This document shows positions 34,807 through 43,339 of a stretch of DNA of 64,000 nt, in pieces (within the stretch, counting starts at the first letter, position 1; every line of letters starts with the position of its first letter). A program made the translations under genes and the position numbers. Origin of the DNA: Thaumasiovibrio sp047250365 (GTDB lineage: Bacteria; Pseudomonadota; Gammaproteobacteria; Enterobacterales; Vibrionaceae); contig NZ_JBLBVL010000004.1 of NCBI RefSeq assembly GCF_047250365.1, positions 62,001-126,000 of the forward strand. The letters run 5' to 3'. A model generated the notes under the pieces. That model was not told where the DNA came from. It was given only the letters and a program-made list of their open reading frames with translations, and ran no database searches.

Positions 34807-36345
34807 ATGTATAAAGGCCCAAAACGCTTTCTTTCGACAATGATATTATGCGGCTTAGCAATGTCAGCTCATGCTGCTAGTTATGACGTTGTTATTTCTG
34901 GTGCTCGTGTGGTTGACCCTGAGACAGGCTTCGACCAAGTTGCCAATATTGGTGTTATCAATGATCAGATAGCAATTATTACTTCTGATGCACTATCAGG
35001 TAGCCGAGAAATTGATGCAAGCGGTTTGATTGCGGCGCCTGGCTTTATTGATTTACATGCTCATGGTCAGGATCTATATGGGCTGCGTATTGGTGCGCTG
35101 GATGGTAAAACGACTCAGATTGATTTAGAAACAGGGTCATATCCAGTACAAGATTATTATGAGCTTCAAAAAGGACGTTCAGTATCTAACTATGGTACGT
35201 CAGTTGGTCACTCTATGGTTCGTGCTGCGGTTATGGATGGCGTTGATCCACAAGGACCTGGTTTGATTTTGGGATTGTTAGAAAGAACATCTGCAAATGG
35301 TAACCAGTGGGCAGCGCGCCGTTCATCAGATGAAGAGCTTGATCAAATCGATAATATGCTTTCTGATGATTTGAGAGATGGTGCGCTTGGTATCGGTGTA
35401 CTAGCGGGTTACTACAAGAATGAAAGTAGTGAGGCAATTGCTCGTGCGGCGAAAATCGCAGCCGATAACGATAGCTTCTTTACCGTTCACGCTCGCTATA
35501 TTAGTTTACTTCAACCAACAGGCGCACTCGGCATTCAGGAAATGATCGCTTTGTCGGCGAGCTATGATGTACCTTTGTTGATTCATCATCTTCCAACTAA
35601 CGCTTTAGCTGACACAAAGTTTGTTCTTGGTCTGATTGACGAAGCGAATGCCAATGGTGCACGTATTTCTGCTGAAATGTTCCCATATGAACATGGCACA
35701 ACTTATATCGGTACAGAGATGCTGGATGAAGGTTGGCAAGAGCGCATGGATATGGACTACAGCGATCTAAGCTGGGTTGAGACGGGTGAAACACTGACCA
35801 AAGAGAGCTTTGATTTCTATCGTAGAGAACAGCCGCATGGCTGGTACATTATGAATCACATCAAAGCTGCTGACATGAAGCTAGCACTTAAGCACCCGAG
35901 TGTAATGATTGGCAGTGACTCAACAGTATATGTTGATGAGAATGGTAAGATGATGGAAGAGGACTCACCGTTTGGTGCTGGTTTAGGCCATCCTCGTAGC
36001 GCTGGCTCTTACGCAACTTACTTGCGTATGGCTATAGATGGTGTTGACTTGTCACTACCTGATATTCTGGGTAAAACGAGTTTATTACCAGCGCAATTCT
36101 TAGAAGAAATCGTTCCAGACATGGCAAAACGTGGTCGATTGCAAGAAGGTGCTTACGCGGATATTACGATCTTTGACCCAGAAACAGTTAGCAGCCCAGC
36201 TGGCTATGAAGGGGGGACAAATAGTCTTCCATCGGTAGGGATCAATTATGTTGTTGTTAATGGTGTTGTTGTTGTTGATGACGGTAATATTGTTGAAGGT
36301 GAGTACCCGGGAGCACCAATCCGTGCCCCTAGACAGGTTAACTAA
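34807..36345 (+). CDS. Exported N-acyl-D-amino-acid deacylase-like amidohydrolase
   Basis: The start at 34807 has AAAGGAATT upstream and a signal peptide (YKGPKRFLSTMILCGLAMSAHAA), giving 512 residues. The protein shows the amidohydrolase metal motif GFIDLHAHGQD, a HARY segment, LIHHLPTNAL, MIGSDSTVYVD and the final RGRLQEGAYADITIFDP. These match D-aminoacylase/N-acyl-D-glutamate deacylase-type enzymes that release D-amino acids or similar. The preceding 300 bases (34507-34806) are AT-rich with no visible gene. Substrate not certain. Confidence 0.85.
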   Translation: MYKGPKRFLSTMILCGLAMSAHAASYDVVISGARVVDPETGFDQVANIGVINDQIAIITSDALSGSREIDASGLIAAPGFIDLHAHGQDLYGLRIGALDGKTTQIDLETGSYPVQDYYELQKGRSVSNYGTSVGHSMVRAAVMDGVDPQGPGLILGLLERTSANGNQWAARRSSDEELDQIDNMLSDDLRDGALGIGVLAGYYKNESSEAIARAAKIAADNDSFFTVHARYISLLQPTGALGIQEMIALSASYDVPLLIHHLPTNALADTKFVLGLIDEANANGARISAEMFPYEHGTTYIGTEMLDEGWQERMDMDYSDLSWVETGETLTKESFDFYRREQPHGWYIMNHIKAADMKLALKHPSVMIGSDSTVYVDENGKMMEEDSPFGAGLGHPRSAGSYATYLRMAIDGVDLSLPDILGKTSLLPAQFLEEIVPDMAKRGRLQEGAYADITIFDPETVSSPAGYEGGTNSLPSVGINYVVVNGVVVVDDGNIVEGEYPGAPIRAPRQVN

Positions 36346-36381
36346 TCGACGCATTAACGATTGATATGAGTTGCCTTTGTG

Positions 36382-36408
36382 AGGCCTAGTGAATAACTAG
36401 GCCTTTTT
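36382..36408 (+). terminator. Rho-independent terminator after the amidohydrolase
   Basis: AGGCCTAGT/ACTAGGCCT is a perfect 9-bp stem with a GAATA loop, followed by T residues. Confidence 0.9.
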
Positions 36409-36460
36409 AATTGATACAACTGAATAGATCTTATTGACCAATTGATTTGAGAAGCTGTTC

Positions 36461-37567
36461 TTATTGGTCGATTAAGCCGTATTTTTCACGCAAAACGTCG
36501 ATGATCTCTTGTTTCGGATTTTGGCTTAGATGAATTTTCTCGCCAGTGATTTTTTCAGCGATATCTGTATATGTTTTAGATACTTGCAGAAGTACGTCTT
36601 GTGGCAGGGCGTTGTCACGTGCGAGCGCTTCTCGCTCTGGCATACGATTCTTATTTAATAGAATGTCAGGGTCAGGGAAGTAGTTCAGAAGTAATTGACG
36701 AAACCCCTCTTTCGAGTTCTCGATAATATGGCCTTCACGGTACTGCGAACCATCCCAAATGCGAGACGAATCGGGTGTGCCGACTTCATCCATATAAATA
36801 AGCTTTTCTTGGCCAGCAGCATCAGTGACGTAGCCAAATTCAAATTTGGTATCCACAAAAACTTGATCTATCTGTGCTAATGCATCGCTGATAACATTAA
36901 ATCCTTGCTTCAACAATAACTCGTATGTCGCAATGTCATCAGGAGACGAGAAGTTAAAAGCCGCATAGTTGTCTTCGATGTTCTTGCGGCTGATGTTGAC
37001 ATCATCTTGTGCAGGGACATCTGGAATCCCTTCAAGAACCCCTTTGGTTGACGGGGTAATCAGTAGTTCTGGTAGTTTTTGGTCTTTTATTAGTCCTTCA
37101 GGCAGTTGGATGCCACAGAACAAGCGCTCGCCTTTAGCATATTCGCGCCACATAGAACCGGTAATATACTGACGACAAATGGCTTCGACTTTAACTGGTT
37201 TCGCTTTTTGCACTATCCAAACAAAAGGGTGTGGAATATCAAGGATGTGACTGTCTGCCAAACCTTGCTCTTTGAATAGTTTGAACCAGTGATTTGATAT
37301 TGCATTGAGTGCTGCCCCTTTTCCTGGAATACCATTCATTCCGCCGTCTGCGTGCCAAATGCAGTCGAATGCAGAAATGCGATCGCTGATCACCATTATC
37401 GCGAGTGGCGCGTCCTCGGTGACATCATACCCCTTTTCTTTGATTAGACGTCGACTATCTGCGTCAGTAAGCCAGTAAACAGAGCGGACTTTACCACTGT
37501 GAACCGGCTTATCGGTGCGGATTGGTAGGTCATCATTTACAGCTAAAACAGAATCGGCAAGGCTCAT
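36461..37567 (-). CDS. purC: Phosphoribosylaminoimidazole-succinocarboxamide synthase
   Basis: PurC joins aspartate to CAIR in step eight of IMP synthesis. The 368-residue protein belongs to the longer vibrio/eukaryote-like form (E. coli PurC is 237). Landmarks: SGKVRSVYWL, MVISDRISAFDCIW, EAICRQYITGSMWREY, VDTKFEFGYV, IYMDEVGTPDSSRIW. AGGAA precedes the ATG, and a perfect PurR box lies 92 bases upstream, so the gene should be repressed by PurR with hypoxanthine or guanine. Confidence 0.95.
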   Translation of the reverse strand: MSLADSVLAVNDDLPIRTDKPVHSGKVRSVYWLTDADSRRLIKEKGYDVTEDAPLAIMVISDRISAFDCIWHADGGMNGIPGKGAALNAISNHWFKLFKEQGLADSHILDIPHPFVWIVQKAKPVKVEAICRQYITGSMWREYAKGERLFCGIQLPEGLIKDQKLPELLITPSTKGVLEGIPDVPAQDDVNISRKNIEDNYAAFNFSSPDDIATYELLLKQGFNVISDALAQIDQVFVDTKFEFGYVTDAAGQEKLIYMDEVGTPDSSRIWDGSQYREGHIIENSKEGFRQLLLNYFPDPDILLNKNRMPEREALARDNALPQDVLLQVSKTYTDIAEKITGEKIHLSQNPKQEIIDVLREKYGLIDQ

Positions 37568-37658
37568 GGTGAAGTTCCTATTTCAAAAGACAACAAGACT
37601 AAATTCGCTATATATGAGCGCAATCTTACCAGAAATAAGAATTACCGCCATCAAAAAA

Positions 37659-37670
37659 GCAAACGTTTGC
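37659..37670. promoter_or_regulatory. PurR operator upstream of purC
   Basis: GCAAACGTTTGC is the perfect palindromic core of the PurR box. It precedes purC, a classical PurR regulon gene. The same 12-mer occurs at 49146 before the purine permease. Confidence 0.9.
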
Positions 37671-37693
37671 TTTGCTGGGGGATGGTCAGTAGA

Positions 37694-37882
37694 TTAGGCC
37701 TTATTTGGTGAAGGCGTATCACTGGGGGTACTATCTATATCCCAGTCGAATTTGCTGGATTTATCTTCGTGATTAGGGTTAAGGAAAGGGCTTGTGACCT
37801 TTCGCGATTGAGCGATAACCTCTTCTAAAGATCGGCATTTGGTTAAGCGCGCTTTTAGCGCTGCATGGGATTTGTTTTGCAT
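37694..37882 (-). CDS. Hypothetical small protein
   Basis: This 62-residue reading frame is charged and ends with a Ser/Thr/Pro/Asp-rich tail (DWDIDSTPSDTPSPNKA), which looks disordered. The N-terminal half may be helical (ALKARLTKCRSLEEVI). The ribosome-binding site is poor. Kept at low confidence because its composition is protein-like. The rest of 37568-38111 has only the PurR box and the terminator below. Confidence 0.4.
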   Translation of the reverse strand: MQNKSHAALKARLTKCRSLEEVIAQSRKVTSPFLNPNHEDKSSKFDWDIDSTPSDTPSPNKA

Positions 37883-38064
37883 AAAAAGTACTAAAAAAGT
37901 GAGGGGGCAAACTGATAGTAAACAATAAAAGTGTGAGCTGCGTCAAGTTTATCCATGCTCAATGTACTCGTTAAATGTTCTTGTTGTGCCGAAAAGAAAC
38001 GACAACAAATGCGCTAGACTTAATAAAAAAAGAGGAAATTGTGAGAAAGAGTAAAAAATGCTTG

Positions 38065-38094
38065 AAAAAGAGTAGGCCAACAGGTTGCTGGCCT
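38065..38094 (-). terminator. Terminator of the ABC exporter gene
   Basis: On the minus strand AGGCCA/TGGCCT form a stem with a 9-base loop, followed after ACTC by TTTTT. It is 18 bases past the exporter stop. Confidence 0.75.
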
Positions 38095-38111
38095 GATTCA
38101 TGCGGTACGAT

Positions 38112-39959
38112 TTAGTGCTCTTCTGTCTCTATGCCGATGAAACCACCCGTTTGGTGAGCCCATAGCTGAGCGTAGATCCCTTTGTTATTCACAAGCTCCT
38201 GATGGCTTCCTTGTTCGACAATTTGGCCTTTGTCCAACACGATAAGTCGATCCATTGCCGCAATAGTTGATAATCGATGGGCGATAGCAATAACTGTTTT
38301 TCCTTTCATGAGTTCATATAAACTTTCTTGTATCGCGGCTTCTACTTCTGAATCTAGTGCTGACGTTGCTTCGTCTAAGAGAAGAATAGGGGCATCTTTC
38401 AACAATACACGCGAGATGGCTATTCGTTGACGCTGCCCGCCAGATAGCTTCACTCCCCGTTCACCTACTTGGGCGTCATAAGCGGTATTGCCATGTGGAT
38501 CACTTAATGTTGTTATAAACTCGTGAGCTTGGGCTTGCTGAGTTGCATTAAGTAACTCCTCATGGCTGGCGTCGGGCTTGCCGTAGAGAATGTTTTCTTT
38601 AATAGAGCGATGTAGCAATGACGTATCTTGAGTCACCATGCCTATTTTGGCGCGTAGGCTTTCTTGAGTAACGGTGCGAATATCTTGTCCATCAACGGAA
38701 ATCGTGCCGTTTTCGACATCATGAAAGCGCATGAGTAGATTTACTAGCGTAGATTTTCCAGCCCCAGAACGGCCGACTAAGCCAACTTTTTCGCCCGGTT
38801 TAATATGAAGGTTAAGGTTCTCTAATACCCCTTTCTCTTCTCCATAATGGAAGCTAACATTATTAAATGTTATTTCGCCTTTGCTTACGTTTAGCTCAGA
38901 AGCATTGTCATCATCTAAGATCTCTGTCGGTTTAGACAGCGTCGCCATCCCATCAGCAACCGTGCCGATATTTTCAAATAACGTACTGATCTCCCACATA
39001 ATCCAGTGTGACATACCGTTTAATCTTAGTGCTAGGCTGATAGCGATAGTAATCGCTCCAACGGTAATCGCGTTAGTGACCCATAAGCCAATAGAAACAG
39101 CACCAATGATGAATACCAGTAGGTAGTTTATTGCTTCCACGCTGAGGTTAATGCCTGTGACTAGCCGCATTTGACGATATACGGTATCAAGAAATGTCTC
39201 CATCCCTTCTTTGGCATATTTTTCTTCGTTATCTGTGTGTGCAAATAGCTTTACTGTCGAGATATTCGTGTAACTATCAACAATACGGCCTGTCATGGTG
39301 GAACGAGCATCGGCTTGCTCGGTCGATACTCGCTTTAGCTTCGGAACAAAATGCCATTGAATGCCAACGTACGCAACGAGCCATACCAGCATAGGTAGCA
39401 TTAATCGTGTATCGGCTTTTGCTATCATAAATAGCATTGAGGTGAAATAGACACTGACGTAGACCATTACGTCGAGCAGTTTCATCACTGTTTCGCGAAT
39501 TGATAGTGATGTTTGCATCACTTTTGTTGCAATACGTCCGGCAAAATCGTCCTGATAAAAGGAGATACTTTGGCGTAATAAATAGCGGTGTGCTAACCAC
39601 CTAATCTTCATAGGGTAATTACCCAGTAATACTTGGTGTACCACTAATGAATGGAGGAAAACGAGACAAGGAATACCCACCAATATTAGCAGTGCCATTT
39701 TGAATAATGTACCGCTTTCTTGTTCAAGAAAGGTATCGGGTGAATATTGAACTAGCCAATCAACCAGCGTGCCCATAAAACCAAATAAGATCACTTCACT
39801 AATCGCTATCAGTGTGGTTAGAGCTGTCATACAGAGTAAAGGGATTTCGCAACCACGGGTATAGTGACGGCAAAAGGCCCATAACCCGTTAGGTGGTTGC
39901 TCTACAGCGTCATCTGGTAGGGCGGGAAGCAGTTTTTCAAAGTACTTTAGTAGGGACAT
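38112..39959 (-). CDS. ABC exporter half-transporter (fused permease-ATPase)
   Basis: The 615-residue protein has an N-terminal six-helix exporter membrane domain (about 35-335) and a C-terminal ATPase: Walker A GRSGAGKST, Q-loop VTQD, signature LSGGQRQR, Walker B ILLLDEATSALD and switch His in IAHRLST. Such half-transporters act as homodimers to export lipids, drugs or peptides. No substrate gene is adjacent, so the cargo is open. AGGA precedes the ATG. Confidence 0.92.
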   Translation of the reverse strand: MSLLKYFEKLLPALPDDAVEQPPNGLWAFCRHYTRGCEIPLLCMTALTTLIAISEVILFGFMGTLVDWLVQYSPDTFLEQESGTLFKMALLILVGIPCLVFLHSLVVHQVLLGNYPMKIRWLAHRYLLRQSISFYQDDFAGRIATKVMQTSLSIRETVMKLLDVMVYVSVYFTSMLFMIAKADTRLMLPMLVWLVAYVGIQWHFVPKLKRVSTEQADARSTMTGRIVDSYTNISTVKLFAHTDNEEKYAKEGMETFLDTVYRQMRLVTGINLSVEAINYLLVFIIGAVSIGLWVTNAITVGAITIAISLALRLNGMSHWIMWEISTLFENIGTVADGMATLSKPTEILDDDNASELNVSKGEITFNNVSFHYGEEKGVLENLNLHIKPGEKVGLVGRSGAGKSTLVNLLMRFHDVENGTISVDGQDIRTVTQESLRAKIGMVTQDTSLLHRSIKENILYGKPDASHEELLNATQQAQAHEFITTLSDPHGNTAYDAQVGERGVKLSGGQRQRIAISRVLLKDAPILLLDEATSALDSEVEAAIQESLYELMKGKTVIAIAHRLSTIAAMDRLIVLDKGQIVEQGSHQELVNNKGIYAQLWAHQTGGFIGIETEEH

Positions 39960-40047
39960 AGCGCATCCTGATAGTGGTGTTCCCGTTTGCGAGTTCCGTG
40001 GACGTCATAAACAGATAGTCATAGTTTTATAAGTGTTAATCATATAC

Positions 40048-40203
40048 TTATATAGAAGGAAGTTTTACCTTTTTATTGGAATCCGTGCGTGCTTTGTGCC
40101 CAACAAAACCATGTTTGGCGAGAGCGATTTTGCGCCACTGTTGTGAACTGAGTAAGGTTTCGTCATCTAAACGTATTTTGGCTGGAAAATGGAGAAAGTC
40201 TCT
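40048..40203 (-). pseudogene. Protein-like minus-strand frame without start codon
   Basis: Read on the minus strand, 51 codons are open and give FLHFPAKIRLDDETLLSSQ then QWRKIALAKHGFVGHKARTD and a basic end KKVKLPSI. Composition looks like a real small protein, yet no ATG, GTG, TTG or CTG occurs in frame before the upstream stop. It could be a decayed gene, a frameshifted one, or chance. It fills the 269-base gap between the exporter and the exonuclease. Confidence 0.3.
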
Positions 40204-40228
40204 TTAACCCGTGTGACGCTGAGGTACA

Positions 40229-40789
40229 ATGTCGCTAAATGCGTTATTGATGATGATTATGAATTACAACCGAATTGTCTGCTTCGACTTAGAGATGTGC
40301 TGTTGGAATGACGGACGTGAAAAGAATACCGGTGAGATCATTGAGGTCGGTTTAGCTGAAATCGATTTAATGAAAGGTGAGATCGTAAAGCGTGCGCGCT
40401 ACTTCGTAAAACCCGAGCAAGATGAAGTGTCGTGGTTTTGTACTGAGCTTACCGGAATCAGACCCAAAGTGATCGAGAAGCAAGGGCGGCCACTTGAGTC
40501 TGTGCTACGCTCGATGGTAAAGAACTTTGGTGGGAACAATAAAATCTATGCCGCGTGGGGCCGAGATGATCTTATTTTGCGCGACGAGTGTGAAAGTAAA
40601 GGTTTGACGGTTCCCTTTCAAGAGTATTTGAATTTGGCAACCTTGTTTGCAATAAAGCAACGCGTGAAAACACCACGCTTTGGTCACAAGGCAGCGATGG
40701 ACATGATTAATTTGGAATGGGAAGGGCGACAGCATTCTGGATACGTAGATGCGTATAATCTGGCGCGCTTGGCATTAAAAATTATGTAA
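40229..40789 (+). CDS. DEDDh-type 3'-5' exonuclease family protein (KapD/ERI1-like)
   Basis: With GAGG four bases before ATG 40229 the product has 186 residues; other in-frame ATGs occur at 40250-40259. The exonuclease I motif is FDLEMCCW (Asp-x-Glu), then GEIIEVGLAEID, FCTELTGI (motif II neighbourhood), AAWGRDDL and the late HSGYVDAYNLARL with the expected His and Asp of motif III. Related proteins trim RNA or DNA 3' ends. It ends 34 bases before the rhomboid start, so the two may be cotranscribed. Confidence 0.85.
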   Translation: MSLNALLMMIMNYNRIVCFDLEMCCWNDGREKNTGEIIEVGLAEIDLMKGEIVKRARYFVKPEQDEVSWFCTELTGIRPKVIEKQGRPLESVLRSMVKNFGGNNKIYAAWGRDDLILRDECESKGLTVPFQEYLNLATLFAIKQRVKTPRFGHKAAMDMINLEWEGRQHSGYVDAYNLARLALKIM

Positions 40790-40823
40790 CTAACCACAAT
40801 GTTTTAAGTTCAATGAGGTGAGC

Positions 40824-41387
40824 ATGCAAAAGCACGTTAAGTACTTAGGGGTGTTCGGCGGGGGGTTGCTTGCTCTTACCGCGTTAAATGTCGTTTATGG
40901 TGGGGGACTAAGTCATTGGGGAATTCTTCCCCGGCAGTTGTCCGGTTTGACGGGGATAGTTTTTGCCCCTGTATTGCATGCCAGTTGGTCACACTTTTTC
41001 GGTAACATCTTGTCTTTCTATGTTCTTTCCTTCTTTCTCTTTCAGTTTGGTGCTGCGCGGTATTACCGTGTTCTCTTTGTTAGTTGGATATTAACGGGGT
41101 TTGCTGTTTGGCTATTTGCGCGGGCGCATTACCATATTGGACTGAGTGGCGTGATATATTCGCTTTGGGCCTATCTGTTGGTGTATGGGGTGTTGCGAAA
41201 AAGCATAAAGTCTGCGGCAATTGCCTTGGTTGTGGTACTAATTTATGGCTCTTTTATTTGGGGAGTGTTTCCCGCTCAACGTTGGATGAGTTTTGAAAGT
41301 CATCTGTTTGGCGCGTTGATTGGTGGCTATTTCGGCTTTTTTTATGCCCGTAGAGATAAATGCCGTGCTGATAAAGTGGTAGGGTAA
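40824..41387 (+). CDS. Rhomboid-family intramembrane serine protease
   Basis: The ATG at 40824 has GAGG five bases upstream and gives 187 residues with six predicted membrane helices. Catalytic residues are visible: Ser108 in IGLSGVIYSL and His160 in FESHLFGALIGG, plus the HASWSHFFGN motif (52-61) of rhomboids. It is a minimal six-helix form lacking the GlpG cytosolic domain. The family includes the vibrio rhombosortase group, which processes GlyGly-CTERM proteins; the small size and six-helix core fit that group. Confidence 0.88.
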   Translation: MQKHVKYLGVFGGGLLALTALNVVYGGGLSHWGILPRQLSGLTGIVFAPVLHASWSHFFGNILSFYVLSFFLFQFGAARYYRVLFVSWILTGFAVWLFARAHYHIGLSGVIYSLWAYLLVYGVLRKSIKSAAIALVVVLIYGSFIWGVFPAQRWMSFESHLFGALIGGYFGFFYARRDKCRADKVVG

Positions 41388-41432
41388 GCATTTACCTATT
41401 TATTATTTAAGCACTCGAATGGCAGTGCACGT

Positions 41433-41654
41433 TTAACGCGCGGTAAGTTTGTTTGCTAGCCAATCGCCAGCTAAGGCAATCATTGTGCCACCAATAACTG
41501 CGACGGGAAGCATAACAAGAAGGCCGCTAAAGCGCATGGTTTGGCGTATTAGCAGAACCAGTATCGCGCCACTAAAGGTGTAGTAAGCAGAGAAAAAGAG
41601 AAAAAAGATGGGTTTGCGTATTTTTCCTAAGGGATTAAACAGTAATGGCTTCAT
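41433..41654 (-). CDS. Small two-helix membrane protein, hypothetical
   Basis: The 73-residue product has two predicted membrane segments (about 17-35 and 43-65: IFFLFFSAYYTFSGAILVLL and LLVMLPVAVIGGTMIALAG) and a basic N-terminus. It faces the rhomboid tail to tail. The ribosome-binding site is weak. No family is recognised. Confidence 0.55.
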   Translation of the reverse strand: MKPLLFNPLGKIRKPIFFLFFSAYYTFSGAILVLLIRQTMRFSGLLVMLPVAVIGGTMIALAGDWLANKLTAR

Positions 41655-41834
41655 GCGCTATCGATACTCAAATGATGAAGTTAAATAGTATCTTTCCTGG
41701 GAAAAAATGTGAGCTATAACTTGTTACGAGTTGTAAGTAATAGTTGCACCATTTACGCAAAGTTGAACAAGTACAGTAATTGACAACCTTCACTATACTG
41801 ACTAGGGATAGCCCATAAATTAGTGAGTATAGAA

Positions 41835-42488
41835 ATGGTGAAGATGACGTCGTTTTATCGTGCACTCGTTTGCTGTTTGTTATTGATGCTGGTTCCGATT
41901 ATTACAGGTCGTGCCGCTGATTTGTCGGCATTGTACGAGGACACGCATAACGTTCGCTACACTGACCTTCTTGTTAATGTACAGGGCTTTCAAGTTCCAA
42001 CACTAACCGCTTTTCGTGGTTGGGTAATAATGAACGACCTAGAGACTGAAGTAGAGCAGATCTATCAGTTTTTTGATCAACAGGGCGTTGATGAAATGCT
42101 GCCTTGGCATCTCGTGATGATGCAGGGAACTGATTGGGCTCGATCGGGAAAAACCGTTTTTAATCTGCCACAGAGGAAAAATTGGGCCAATATGGCACGT
42201 ACACTAAGGTTCATTCAAAAACATGTTATTCCTGAAGTTGGCCCAGTTATTCCTGTCTCTGGAGACAGAAGTCAGGAGTATAATGTGATTGCAGGTGGCG
42301 CGAAGGCGAGTAAGCACTTAACTTTTTGCGCTTTAGATCTTGTGCCAGTTAACGCTATCTCTAGGGCAGAACTCCATCAAAAGTTAAAAGAAATATATCG
42401 ACTGCAGGGTCGCGAATCCCAAATGGGACTCGGACTCTATGCTGGCGTGCGCTTTCATATCGACACATGTGGCTACCGGCAATGGTAA
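41835..42488 (+). CDS. Exported M15-like peptidase (D-Ala-D-Ala carboxypeptidase-like)
   Basis: The protein of about 217 residues has a signal peptide (FYRALVCCLLLMLVPIITGRA). The C-terminal half carries an M15-type zinc pattern: SGDRSQEYN, KHLTFCALDLVP (His and Asp ligands) and the final RFHIDTCGYRQW. The N-terminal region PWHLVMMQGTDWARSG may shape the cleft. It likely acts on peptidoglycan peptides in the periplasm. The exact start among ATG 41835 and 41844 is unsure. Confidence 0.75.
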   Translation: MVKMTSFYRALVCCLLLMLVPIITGRAADLSALYEDTHNVRYTDLLVNVQGFQVPTLTAFRGWVIMNDLETEVEQIYQFFDQQGVDEMLPWHLVMMQGTDWARSGKTVFNLPQRKNWANMARTLRFIQKHVIPEVGPVIPVSGDRSQEYNVIAGGAKASKHLTFCALDLVPVNAISRAELHQKLKEIYRLQGRESQMGLGLYAGVRFHIDTCGYRQW

Positions 42489-42511
42489 GGCATTTACAAT
42501 ACTGAACTGGG

Positions 42512-42934
42512 TTATTTTGTTTGAAATATAAACTGGTGGTCATCGCCAACCAAAATTAAGTCGTTGTCTGAAAACTCAACGTCTACACCTTGGGTTAACG
42601 CTTTTAGTAACTGGGACTCAATGGTCGCCACTTCATTTTGAATGCAGAGCATTTTTGTTGTTGCTAACCCAGGAGCCATCATATAGCTGTTGCTAATCTT
42701 GGTATCACCAAAATAGTGATTACATCCCCCATGACCAGAAATACGTCCATTTGTTGCCATCATAAAAGTGGGGGGGTGTTGAATTGTTGCCGGATCTATC
42801 GGCGAGGAATCAATGGCAGCGAGTTGCCACTCTTTATTGGCTAAGTTATTGGCTAAGTTAATGGTTGGATCGCTGGTCATGCTGCAGCCCGCCAATGTGA
42901 GTAATGTAAGTGCTAATGTCGTGATGGATTTCAT
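42512..42934 (-). CDS. META/HslJ-domain lipoprotein
   Basis: ATG 42934 has AAGGAC upstream; the longer frame would begin with TTG. The 140-residue precursor has lipobox LAGC (MKSITTLALTLLTLAGC) and a META domain: WQLAAIDSS, GRISGHGGCNHYFG, APGLATTKMLC, ALTQGVDVEFSDNDLIL. HslJ-like proteins are linked to heat shock and novobiocin tolerance in E. coli. A 12-bp direct repeat around 42835-42858 duplicates NLAN in the linker. Confidence 0.88.
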   Translation of the reverse strand: MKSITTLALTLLTLAGCSMTSDPTINLANNLANKEWQLAAIDSSPIDPATIQHPPTFMMATNGRISGHGGCNHYFGDTKISNSYMMAPGLATTKMLCIQNEVATIESQLLKALTQGVDVEFSDNDLILVGDDHQFIFQTK

Positions 42935-43165
42935 TCTTTTGTCCTTCAATGATAGTTACAGCGTTGAGGCTGTGCACGAGTATACATACTGAATTGTATA
43001 TCATTTGTTGCTTTTGCGGTGCTCTCTGTGGGTGCAATGTTGTCAGGTTGCGTGGTGGTTTGTTATTGAGACGTATTTTGATAGGACGTTTCATTACCAA
43101 TGTCACAAAAATGCAGTCTAATATTCCGATCTATGGCCATTGCTTGGTACCTAACACTGCCAAAG

Positions 43166-43205
43166 TGTGACAAGTGCCACATTTTAGCCCGTGATAGGTG
43201 TCACA
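43166..43205. promoter_or_regulatory. Two tandem CRP-like sites upstream of ald
   Basis: TGTGACAAGTGCCACA (43166-43181) and CGTGATAGGTGTCACA (43190-43205) both fit TGTGA-N6-TCACA with one or two mismatches. They are 24 bp apart centre to centre and lie 135-175 bp before ald. The other part of 42950-43339 shows no credible gene. Control of alanine catabolism by CRP is an inference. Confidence 0.45.
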
Positions 43206-43339
43206 TATAGTTATTTATTCTAATTTTGGTTTAGAGTTTGGTTTGAGCTGCCATAAAAGCGGGAAAAAACAGTGCCACATGCCGATATTTTTCACCTAAT
43301 GTATATATAAAGCTCAAACAACGACATAGGATAAAAGAA

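Noticed and set aside
42949..43170. 73-codon plus-strand frame
   Set aside because: Cys- and Arg-rich product with no ribosome-binding site, covering promoter DNA of ald. A neighbouring frame with a lipobox-like LSGC has no start codon.
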